A DNA stretch of 10,594 nucleotides from Schizophyllum amplum (Eukaryota; Basidiomycota; Agaricomycetes; Agaricales; Schizophyllaceae): the NCBI GenBank assembly GCA_007026445.1, contig VDMD01000308.1, positions 1 to 10,594 of the forward strand, in the 5' to 3' direction. Positions 1-7,161 of the stretch are shown piece by piece. The notes beneath the pieces are model-generated. The model ran no database searches, was not told the DNA's origin, and saw only the letters and a program-made list of their open reading frames with translations. Both the position numbers and the translations under genes were made by a program. Position 1 is the first letter of the stretch; the number at the start of each line of letters is the position of its first letter.

Positions 1-144
1 CATACCTTTATGCTAATGGATTCCCAGCGCGGACGTTGCATGCGCTCTCATGCACTCCTCCCACTCGCGGGAACTCGGATTTTGACGCGCCCGCGAACGC
101 GTAGCGCGCACAGGTGCGGGGGGAGTGCGTGTATGCACTGCCCC
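1..144. other. GC-rich flank without a supported gene
   Basis: I see no conserved protein segment on either strand here. Positions 13-27 resemble the end of a plus-strand intron (ctaat, then ttcccag), and 107-116 resembles a donor (cacaggtgcg). A short exon between them cannot be tied to the reductase downstream: none of the frames reads like the N-terminal half of a ferric reductase. Confidence 0.4.
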
Positions 145-391
145 CGCGCCCTCGCCGGGCCTCGCAACTCCCCCCTCCCTCGCTCCCCCCGCGCCACATC
201 CCCCTCGCGCCCTCGCCGGACCCCGCAACTCTCCCTCTCTCGCTCCCCCCTCGCTCCCCCCCCGCAACTCCCCCCCCTCGCTCCCCCCCTCAACTCCCCC
301 CCTCGCTCCCCCAGCAACTCCCCCAGCAACTCCCCCCCTCGCTCCCCCCTCACTCCCCCCTCGCTCCCCCCTCACTCCCCCCCTCGCTCCC
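145..391. repeat. C-rich tandem simple repeat
   Basis: The plus strand is an imperfect array of 10-12 bp words such as ctcgctcccccc, aactcccccc and cactcccccc. An older duplication of a block reading roughly cgcgccctcgccgg lies at about 145-172 and 206-230. The minus strand is therefore a long series of G runs of 4-8 separated by 2-6 bases. Several frames stay open only because the sequence lacks A and T, so the proline/serine-rich open frames here are composition artefacts. The repeat runs directly into ferric reductase coding sequence at 392 with no recognisable splice acceptor at the boundary. Confidence 0.9.
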
Positions 392-1693
392 TTCATCCAT
401 CGTTTCGTTGGTCGCTTGGTGGTCCTTGCCGCCAACGTCCACACGTTGGGCTATGGTGCGTTGTCCTCGAAGAAGCCACATACCCCTTACTCAACTGGAT
501 GCAGTCTATAAATGGATGATCGCCGGCACCTTCTCCGCGAGCGTCCAGAAGCCCTTCATCCAGTGGGGCTTCGTTGCCACGGCCTGCATGGACATCCTGT
601 TCTTCCTGTCCACCGACTACTGGCGCAAGAACTGGTACACGATCTTTCTTTGGTCGCACATCACTGCCTTTCATCGTACTCCTTCCCGCCACGTACATGC
701 ACAAGCCCGAGTTCTTGCCGTACATCATCGCGATCTGCGTCATCTACGGCTTCGACCACCTCTACCGCCTGATCAAGACGCGCTTCCACAATGTCACGAT
801 CCGCGCGCTGCCCCGAGCTTGGGATCGTGCGCGTGGAGGTCCCGCAGATCAACACCGGCTGGCGCGCGGGCCAGCACATGCGCGTCCGCGTCCTCGCTGG
901 CGGCATGGGTGTGCTCGGCTGGAGCGAGGTGCACCCCTTCACCATCGCGAGCGCACCGAACACCCAGGACGGTCTCGTGCTTCTCATCAAGAAGTCGGGC
1001 ACCTGGACGACGCGCCTGTTCGAGATGGCGAAGAGCGGCGGCTACTACGACGCGGGCACGGACCGCCAGGTCAAGGTGATGCTTGAGGGCCCGTACGGCG
1101 GCCCGGGAGATGCCATCTTCCACAGCTACTCGGCGGGCGTCTTCGTCTGCGGTGGCAGCGGCATCACCTTCGGCCTCGCTTCGATCCAGGACATCCTCCA
1201 GCGCGACCAAGAGCGCAAGAGCCGCGTCAAGGTTATCGAGCTCATCTGGATCATCCAGGATGCTTGTACGTTCCTCGCTCCCCTTATCCGCCATGGATAC
1301 TAATGTTTCACTCAGCATCCCTCGCACCGCTGCTCCCGCAGCTCACGGCCCTCGTCCAGATGTCGGAGAGCACGCAGGTGACGATCTCCGTGCACTACAC
1401 GCGGGTGTCCAGCAACGGCAAGCTGCCCTTCGACAGGCACGCGCTCCCGCCCAACATCGTGCTGAGCGCTGGCCGCCCGCGCACGCTGAAGGTGCTCGAC
1501 GCGACGATCAGCCGGACCGCGAGCCTCGGCCGCGGTTACAAGGACGAGGACGCGCTCTGCGGGATGCTCGTCGGCGTCTGCGGCCCCGTCGCGCCTCGCG
1601 GACGACGTGCAGAAGGCCGTCAGCTGGATCGACCCGGAGCGCCGCGACCAGATCGGCGGCATCGAGATCCACGAGGAGGTCTTCGGGTGGTAG
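392..1693 (+). CDS. Ferric/cupric reductase (FRE/NOX superfamily), N-terminus missing, three +1 frameshifts
   Basis: This is a plasma-membrane flavocytochrome that would move electrons from NAD(P)H through FAD and two hemes to extracellular ferric or cupric ions for uptake. Seen directly: the first heme His pair is at 398-400 and 440-442, and the second at 657-659 and 700-702, each pair separated by 13 residues. Hydrophobic segments surround them. The FAD motif HPFT lies at 932-943, GPYGGP at 1088-1105, the NAD(P)H-binding CGGSGI at 1148-1165, the distal CGP at 1579-1587, and the family-like ending EVFGW before TAG at 1691-1693. Exons are 392-455, 505-1265 and 1316-1693. Three single extra bases shift the frame: one T in 669-671, one C in 811-814 and one C in 1594-1595. 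No nonsense codon or motif loss accompanies them. The N-terminal membrane segments are absent, and upstream of FIHR the sequence turns into C-rich repeat. It is either a recent pseudogene or a good gene with assembly errors. Family assignment is firm; the specific paralogue is not. Confidence 0.93.
456..504 (+). other. Ferric reductase intron (49 nt)
   Basis: The donor is gtgcgt, the branch-like ctcaac is at 490-495, and the acceptor is gcag. Removing it joins the segment ending in LGY to VYKW, which restores the expected continuous membrane segment (the Val codon is split g/tc). Confidence 0.9.
1266..1315 (+). other. Ferric reductase intron (50 nt)
   Basis: The donor is gtacgt, the branch point tactaat is at 1298-1304, and the acceptor is ctcag. 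Splicing joins IIQDA to SLAPLL through a split Ser codon, matching the expected run of the NAD(P)H domain. Confidence 0.92.
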
Positions 1694-2085
1694 GGCCATC
1701 TAACAAGTAGGACTGCAACGAATGAATCCACCCCCTTCCCGAAAGCACCCCCACCCACCTTTCGAGGACCGCACCTTTGCTACACCGCATCACACACCAT
1801 ATTCTTGGTTCCCAACGCGTACTGCGTGTTCGGTGGATGCCATATATACCCGTCCCGTTTCCCGTCCTGTCGTTTTCGTTGTGTCCGCGGCTAGGCCGTG
1901 CGTACTTGTACTATCTCGCCCCGTATGCGAGGCGGGCTGGCCTGCCTCCATGCGTGCGCGCGGTTCGGGACGGGCATTAGATATTTATTGACTCTACTAC
2001 CGTGTACATAGTTCGTCGCTAGCCGTACGAAATGTAGCTGTGCCGTTGTAACTACTGCGAGACCGCCCCTTCGAAGAACCACGAC
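1694..2085 (+). other. 3' flank of the ferric reductase gene
   Basis: No coding segment is recognised. The stretch is C/T-rich at first and becomes AT-richer near 1975-2035 (ttagatatttattg), a plausible place for 3' end formation. No canonical AATAAA is visible. A TATA-like word (catatata) lies at about 1840 but leads to no gene I can support. Confidence 0.4.
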
Positions 2086-3038
2086 GTGAGTGAAAGGGGG
2101 AGGGGTGTGACTCGAGGCCTCCCCAGCTCATTTGCGAGCAAGGGCGAGCACGCCAGCGACCTCCCCCGCCCTCCTCCTTGGACCCGCGCATTGTACAGAC
2201 GAGAGGGGGACCCGAATCGTAAGTCAATGGCAAGGGAGGAGGGGGGAGGGGGGCAGATGGTGAAGTCGAGAGGGGGAAGATGCCGAGTGCTAACGTGGTG
2301 GTAGTGAGGTAGGTGGAGGGCGTTGATATGGTGTCAAGTACGTAGCAGGTGTATGGGGAACGTGTCAGCGCGATAACGGACGGGACGAGTTGGAGTAGGA
2401 GGGGGAGATCGTAAGTACAACGAAGAGAGGAGGGAGGAGGGGAGTGTTTTGCTGCAGCTCCAGCACATGCTAGACTACATAGTAGTAGTGATGCTTGGCT
2501 AGATTAGCAGAGAGAGCGGCCCCGAACACGGAAATTCATAGATTGCTCACCTCCCCCCCCCTCCACTTTTGCTCGGCCGCGAAGGTGACTCGCCGCCTTC
2601 TACACGCGAGATCGGTGCAACAGCAAGGTATCTATTCATTGCGCGTCAGTCACGCTGTCCATGAACGCAGGGGGAGGGGCATTAGATATGCTCGAGAGAG
2701 GTGGAAAGGATGCTGCCACTGCCGAGAGCGATACTGCGAATTCCCGGTGCGGTGAGTACTCAAAACAGTACGCTCTCGGCTTCAGACGCATAGGGGAGGA
2801 GGGGAAAATGCAGGCGAAGGGGGAGAGAAGGGGGGAGGGGCGAAGGGAACAAATACTGATCGGCCACTCACTCACCTGTGGCGTGCCCTCTCCCCCCCTC
2901 TTCCGCGCTGCACTGAGGCGATAGGGAGAGTGCCTTCGCACAAGCCTCCCTTACATATCTCTGTATACATGTCAAGTCCTAGATGATCGGATCAAGGTCA
3001 GCTGCATCATCAAGGAATGAGGAGGGCAGGCGTAGACG
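2086..3038. repeat. Polypurine / G-run-rich non-coding stretch
   Basis: The plus strand is dominated by purine tracts with many G runs: 2092-2104, 2224-2255, 2266-2280, 2396-2445 and 2796-2850. Pyrimidine islands occur at 2549-2565 and 2888-2902. Isolated splice-like words appear (gtaagt near 2220 and 2411, gtgagtac near 2752, and a minus-strand acaggtgagt near 2875), but no frame or exon chain is supported. The open frames in this stretch are short and biased by composition. Confidence 0.5.
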
Positions 3039-3115
3039 CTATCTTCCCCGGCCGGGTAGCGAAACGCACGCCGCCGGCGGATATAGTATCCCACAATCGT
3101 CGCCAATAGGTTCGC
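3039..3115 (-). CDS. Possible terminal exon of the tandem-exon locus
   Basis: After an acceptor at 3116 (gcgagcag), 77 nt read as 24 codons plus a TAG at 3039-3041. The text contains PPAACVSLPG, which lines up with PPEACALLPCGE of the unit at 4953-5065, so this is a diverged last copy. No donor follows, fitting a last exon. A 43-nt candidate exon at 3234-3276 (preceded by a clean intron 3277-3330 with branch gctgacc) would feed it in the right phase, but does not join the next unit in phase. An alternative is a relic copy. Confidence 0.3.
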
Positions 3116-3492
3116 CTGCTCGCACGCCCCGGTTTGTGCACGAAAAGCGGCGGAAGGGGGTGGGGCATCGGGTGGGCATGCCCCCCTCTCCGCATCAAAC
3201 GGAAGCAAGGGGCGGTCGGTGCTGCCTGCGTACCTTCATACGAACGTATATCTATATGTATATACAGATGTCTAGGCTAGGAGTGCAAAGGTCAGCATGC
3301 AAGTCAATGGCCAAGGAGGCGGGGGCGTACCTTTGATACCTTGGTCAGTAACTCCCTCGACGCACAGCGGGACGGACGCGTACAGCGCCTCCAAGGCTAG
3401 AGGGGTTTCGTACACACTACCTCAAGCAAGAACGATCTGGGCTTGATACACGTTTGTGAGCGAGTTTTCGACTGGCATATGGATGGGCATAC

Positions 3493-3586
3493 CTTTGGTG
3501 CAATCCCCCCAACGTACGGCGGGGGCGCATCCACAACGCCTCGGGGGTACAGGATCATCGTATCTATAGCCTGCAACAAGAAAGGG
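3493..3586 (-). CDS. Array exon copy 2 (open frame)
   Basis: The 94-nt block is flanked by CCCTAG and GTATGC. In the frame aligned with the other copies it is open over 31 codons and contains YRYDDPVPP at the place where other copies have YDLN or YDLP. It ends with one spare base (phase 1). It is short against the usual 105-107 nt. Confidence 0.35.
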
Positions 3587-4138
3587 CTAGGGTTTATGCA
3601 CATTCATGAGCGGAATTTCGATCAAGAAAGGGGCGGACGCACCTTTGACGACGAGATCGTTAGTCCCCCCAATGGGCGGCGGGGCGCACGCCGGCGACGC
3701 CTGGAGCAGTATGGGAAGGTCGTATGTATAATCCCCAACGAAAAAGGCTTAGGGTTTATGCACGTTTGTCAGCGGAATTCGGACTAACAAGGGGGAGGGG
3801 GGCATACCTTTGGTAGTAGGGTCAAAATTCCCCCTGACGCGCAAGCAGGGCGCACGCGTGCGACGCCTGGGAGGCTGAGTTGAGGTCGTATATAACTCGC
3901 CCAGCAAAAAAGACCTAGGTTTGGTGCACGTTTACGAGCGAAATTTCGACTTGCAAGGGGGTGGGGGCATACCTTCGATAGTAGGGTCAAAATTCCCCCC
4001 GACACGCAAGCAGGGCGCACATCCGAGACGCCTCGGAGGCTGAGTAGATGTCGTATATACTACGCCCAGTCAAGAAATCATGGGTTTGGTGCACGTTAGC
4101 GAGCAGAATTTCGACTTGCAGGCGGGGTGAAGGCGTAC

Positions 4139-4244
4139 GTTCGGTAGCAGGGTCAGAATCCCCCCGACGCACAAGCAGGGCGCACGCGTACGACGCCTCG
4201 GAAGCTGAGTTGAGGTCGTATTTACTACGCCCAGCAAAGAAGGC
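4139..4244 (-). CDS. Array exon copy 6 (open frame, closest to the consensus)
   Basis: The 106-nt block lies between CCCCAG and GTACGC. It opens with AFFAGRSKYDLNSASEAS and continues through ACALLVRRG without a stop. One base fewer than copies 4, 5 and 7 avoids the TGA those copies carry near their 3' end. It leaves one base, so joining to copy 5 does not keep that copy's aligned frame. Confidence 0.35.
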
Positions 4245-4299
4245 CTGGGGTTGGTGCACATTAACGAGGGGAATATCGACTTGGGGGGTGGGGGCATAC

Positions 4300-4570
4300 C
4301 TTTGATAGCAGGGTCAAGTTTTTCCCGGACGCGCAAGCAGGGCGCACGCGTGTGACGCCTCGGAAGCTGGGTTGTGGTCTTATTTACTACACCCAGCAAA
4401 AAAGGCCTGGGTTCGGTGCACGTTAACGAGCGGTATTTCGACTTGTAAGGCGGGAAGGGGCATACCTTGGTAGGAGGATTAAGATGACCCCGTCGCGCAA
4501 GCAGGGCGCACACCCGAGATGCCTCGAATACTGAGTGGAGGTCTTATACACTGCTTCGACCAAAGAAGGC
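4300..4570 (-). pseudogene. Array exon copies 7 and 8 with in-frame stops
   Basis: Both copies (4300-4406 and 4466-4570) keep good splice sites and the SEAS-CALLAR text. In both the ninth codon, Tyr in other copies, is TAA (4380-4382 and 4544-4546). Copy 7 also carries TGA at codon 31 (4314-4316), as do copies 4 (3822-3824) and 5 (3987-3989). In the aligned frame these copies cannot be translated through. Copy 8 is open in a second frame. Confidence 0.4.
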
Positions 4571-4627
4571 CTGGGTTTGGTGCACGTTAACTGCAAAATT
4601 TCCACCATCAAGGGGGCGGAAGCATAC

Positions 4628-4732
4628 CTTCGGCGGCAAGGACAAAATTCCCCTCAACGTGCAGCGGGCGCGCGCGGGCAACGCATCATGGATTACGGGC
4701 AGGTCGTATACATTGCCTTCAGCCAAAAAGAC
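4628..4732 (-). CDS. Array exon copy 9 (open, phase 0-0)
   Basis: The 105-nt block is exactly 35 codons, open in the aligned frame, starting VFLAEGNVYDLPV and ending SLPPK at the donor GTATGC. The preceding intron (4733-4787, GTAAGC to CCTAG) is 55 nt. It joins copy 10 (4788-4894) in phase when copy 10 is read in the frame set by copy 11. This three-exon run, 11 to 10 to 9, is the longest uninterrupted splice chain I can build in the array. Confidence 0.4.
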
Positions 4733-4952
4733 CTAGGTTCGGTGCACGTCTTTAGCATATTTTCGATTAACAATGGGCGGGGCTTACTTTCGGTCGCGAT
4801 AATCGATTATCACTTCGGCGCGTAGCGAAACGAACACCGGCGACCCTTCTACGGTTTCCGGGAGGGCGCGTACACACCAACCGACGAAAAAGGCCTGGGT
4901 TGGGTGCACGTTTATGAGCAGGAATTCAACTCAAAGGGGGTGGGGGACATAC

Positions 4953-5065
4953 CTTCGGCCGTCTTCGTGTTACATTCGCCGCAGGGCAACAGCGCGCAGG
5001 CCTCCGGCGGCTCGGGGGTCGTGAATAGGTCGTCTATAAGAGCGTCAGTCCGCTCCTCGGATTGA
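4953..5065 (-). CDS. Array exon copy 11 (protein-like, conserved core)
   Basis: The 113-nt block is preceded by a textbook 54-nt intron (5066-5119: GTGAGC, branch gctgac, acceptor ttggcag). It reads as 37 open codons beginning QSEERTDALIDDLF, then PEPPEACALLPCGE. The same PPEA and LPCGE words occur in copies 13, 15 and 16, which defines the core of the repeat: a PPEA-type turn followed by a Cys-containing LPCGE. No family is recognised. Confidence 0.45.
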
Positions 5066-5434
5066 CTGCCAAGTGGAAGGGCGGGCAGTCAGCACAACGT
5101 ACGGGGGGCGCTTGCTCACACGAAAATACTCGCAGGGAGACAGCGTGCAGGCCTCGCGGCGGTTGCAGTCGGCGCCTAAGGGGCACCCCTATAGCACCTT
5201 AACCCGTCCTAGTTCAAAAGGGAACATGTCAGCGTCGGGTTTGACGAAGGGGGAGAAGAAGGTATACCTGAAGGCGTTGACCTCGTCAATTCCTCAGGTC
5301 AGCGCAACCGCACGCACGCCTCCGGCGGGTCGGGGACGTCGAGAAGGTCGCCTATAACTGCTTCAGCACGGTTCTCGGGGTACAGTGCCGAGGGGGAGCG
5401 GTGGATTTGATGAGACGGACGATATAGCACTTAC

Positions 5435-5895
5435 CTCAGGTTTCGTCCTCCGCTGCCAGGCATCGTACGTGTGCCTCCGGCGGTCAGATGTCATCCCAAA
5501 GCGTCCCCCAGCATGTTGAAGCAATGTCCTGGCCAGGGCACGTCAGAGGCACGGTCAAAAATCGACGAGAGATACGTGGCAACCTCACCTTTGCCATTTG
5601 AGCATTTGCATGCAAAAAGGTCCCCGCAGGACATCCGCACGCGCGCCTCCGGCGGCTCGGGTCGTGAAAAAGTACATCTGGAATATCGACAATATGAGCT
5701 GGGGGTCGGTGGGCATTTGGATGGAGGGCAACAGGTGCGCTTACCTCGCAAATAATTCCCCGCAGGGCAATCGCACCCGGGCTTCCGGCGGTTTGGGAGT
5801 CCTCAGTGTCGCGCCACCGCGTTGAGTGCGAGGGGATGCGTGAGGACCGACGTGTCCCGGCGTCGGCAGGCGCGACGTGTGGCTTGGGTCGCGAC
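5435..5895 (-). CDS. Array exon copies 14-16 (outer, diverged copies)
   Basis: Copy 16 (5745-5895) ends PPEARVRLPCGELFA with two spare bases. Copy 15 (5589-5698) starts with the one base needed and reads through PEPPEARVRMSCGDLF, so 16 to 15 joins in phase across a 46-nt intron. Copy 14 (5435-5528) has good splice sites (branch ctgac, acceptor ggccag) but a stop in the joined frame just before its PPEA word. Copy 13 (5268-5373) reads PENRAEAVIGDLLD upstream of PDPPEACVRL, then has TGA at 5299-5301 where copy 11 has a Cys codon. Confidence 0.35.
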
Positions 5896-5953
5896 CTGGA
5901 GCATGTAAGTATAGCGCGTTGCGGGGAACGGCGTAGACGCACCTATATGTCGT

Positions 5954-6698
5954 TCAGACGACGTTGAGCGCGCCTTGGAAGATGTCGAAAGCTTCCCTCT
6001 CGCGCTGCCCGGCGAGGAAAAGCGTGTGCGCGTCCGGCGCCTACCAGTGTCGCGTTGCGCAGATCGACTTGGGGCTCGTCAGTACGCGCTCTTCGCTAGC
6101 ATTGACGATAGACTCACCGAACGGGGCGTCGTCCACACCGCCGGGGACGTCAGGCTCATCGACGAGCGCGACGAGGGCGTCGTGCATGGTGGTGGTAAGA
6201 GGCAGAGTGCGATCGGACCCCGCAATCACCGCCTCTTCTCCGCTGCCGGCATTGTCGATGTCGAGCCCACCGGCTAACGAGCTGGAGGACAATGGCGGCG
6301 GCGACGAGGGCGTGCTCGTCGTAGACGACGGCGGCGAGGACGATTCAGATGGTGGCGAGGACGACGGCGGCGGCGAGAAGCGTCGTAAGTGACGGGTCCG
6401 CGATCGTCGGTTCCAGCTTGACAGCGGTCTGGAGGGGTCGGCGGATTCGCGTACGACGTCATCCTCGTCTTGTTGAACGTTGTGGGCGTTGAGCTGGACG
6501 ATATGTGCGTCTTGTAGGAGTTTGCTAGGGTCATCAAGGCTGTTCGGGGACGGCAATGTTAGCATCGGTTTCGCTGTAGACCACGTCTACGCACCTGTCC
6601 CTCATTGCGAGCTGCATTTTCCCGCTCTGAGGGCCGCCAGAGTGGTTCCGGGGTCGCACTCGTTGGCGGCGGCGAGGACGAGTTCGCCTCGAGGTGCT
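5954..6698 (-). CDS. Ser/Pro-rich exons upstream of the array, unknown product
   Basis: A 104-nt exon (6595-6698) sits between two well-formed introns: 6699-6754 (GTAAGT, branch gctgac, CGCAG) and 6540-6594 (GTGCGT, branch gctaac, AACAG). Read from its first base it is open, Arg-rich, and leaves two bases. The next exon supplies the third base and continues for 165 codons from 6539 with LDDPSKLLQDAHIVQLNA, then a low-complexity Ser/Pro run (about 6290-6400), then TMHDALVALVDEPD. A TAG at 6041-6043 interrupts the frame. Beyond it the same frame reads APDAHTLFLAGQ, which aligns with the PPEA-LPCG core of the array, until TGA at 5954-5956. Product not recognised. The plus strand is also open here (acidic), but only the minus strand has phase-consistent introns. 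Confidence 0.45.
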
Positions 6699-6754
6699 CT
6701 GCGAGCATGGTCAGCGACGACGAGTCAAGATCAACAATGTATCGCTGTACTTAC

Positions 6755-7009
6755 CGGATGCGTGTCAGCGAAGTCGAAAGTCTAAGCAGCTGCAATAGCG
6801 GTGCGTGTCAGAACAGTGATCAAGGTGGAAAGAATGTTTACGGCGGCGGCTGATGTTGGCTTGCACAGTGAAAGCAGTTAAATCAAAAGACTTACAGAAT
6901 GTCGGCATTCGAGAGCATGAGTTTAGCGACACGGCGACAGCGCTGACCAGTGTACTAGCCTGAGTATACCTGGGTAGCAGTGCGAAGCTTGTTAGGTGAG
7001 AACACTCAC
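6755..7009 (-). other. Small exons and introns, structure unresolved
   Basis: Several minus-strand splice signals are packed here. Donors are gtaagtc near 6895 and gtaaac near 6839; acceptors are ttgcag at 6790, cccag at 6970, ctcag at 6960 and gctag at 6955; branch-like words are cctaac, ctaaac, tttaac and ttctgac. A 35-nt exon at 6755-6789 has one open frame. I cannot find a combination that links 7010 to 6698 without a stop, so either exons are missing from my reading or the frame is broken. Confidence 0.35.
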
Positions 7010-7161
7010 CGAACCCTTGTGAAGACGATGCGAGGACTGCAAAGAGCGAGATGATCAGTAAAGACAAGAGGCGAATCACAGGAAAGCCACTCACCAAATA
7101 GCTTATGCGTTTGCATAGCGAAGCGATGTCGAAGGCGCGTCGAAGTGCACACCTCAGGCAT
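7010..7161 (-). CDS. First coding exons of the minus-strand locus
   Basis: Exon 1 (7095-7161) begins ATGCCTGAG and reads MPEVCTSTRLRHRFAMQ onward for 22 codons plus one base. A second in-frame ATG lies 15 codons in. A 58-nt intron (7037-7094: GTGAGT, branch tactgat, TTGCAG) joins it in phase to a 27-nt exon (7010-7036, VLASSSQGF). The next donor is GTGAGT at 7008-7009. The ATG follows a CT-rich leader and is the first one after the TATA box. Too short to assign a function. Confidence 0.4.

Larger units (their letters stand above)
3039..5942 (-). repeat. Tandem array of about 17-18 exon-intron units (period about 150-167 bp)
   Basis: The same unit recurs head-to-tail. On the minus strand each begins after a 3' splice site, runs about 105 nt and ends at a 5' splice site, followed by an intron of 46-61 nt. 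Exon-like blocks in plus coordinates are 3331-3436, 3493-3586, 3643-3747, 3808-3914, 3973-4079, 4139-4244, 4300-4406, 4466-4570, 4628-4732, 4788-4894, 4953-5065, 5120-5208, 5268-5373, 5435-5528, 5589-5698 and 5745-5895, with a further unit above 5942 and a terminal block at 3039-3115. All 17 donors keep GT (GTATGC, GTACGC, GTGCGT, GTAAGC, GTGAGC and similar), and 16 of 17 keep G at +5. Acceptors are CAG, TAG, GAG or AAG except in the unit at 3973-4079, where CAG has become CAT. The periodicity is certain. Whether the array is a working gene is not. Confidence 0.9.

Noticed and set aside
114..511. Proline/serine-rich open frames in the C-rich repeat, running into ferric reductase sequence
   Set aside because: They are open only because the repeat has almost no A or T. 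The text is repeat-encoded and all forward frames are open together.
1722..1991. Short plus-strand frames after the ferric reductase stop codon
   Set aside because: They are small, lack splice support, and sit where the 3' UTR of the reductase is expected.
4798..4811. Perfect 14-bp palindrome gataatcgattatc with GATA words, considered as an iron-GATA regulator site
   Set aside because: It lies inside an array exon far from any promoter and lacks the ATC-GATAA form known for iron-responsive GATA factors.
3443..4825. Plus-strand repeated text such as KGLGLVHV and KGLGFMHIHERNFD in the array
   Set aside because: It is the reverse of the minus-strand intron and acceptor region. Most units carry a stop in this frame, while the minus strand has conserved splice sites.
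5299..5301. TGA in place of a Cys codon in copy 13, considered as selenocysteine
   Set aside because: Selenoprotein machinery is absent from almost all fungi. Copy 14 next to it is also broken, so a plain stop mutation or sequence error is far more likely.
3039..5942. CRISPR-like array
   Set aside because: The units are about 160 bp, diverged along their whole length, with no short identical repeat plus unique spacer pattern, and the context is eukaryotic.
5964..6392. 142-codon plus-strand frame ending in an acidic Asp/Glu/Gly-rich tail and EKRRK
   Set aside because: It is antisense to the Ser/Pro-rich minus-strand exon. The triplet-rich DNA opens both strands, and only the minus strand has neighbouring introns that join in phase.
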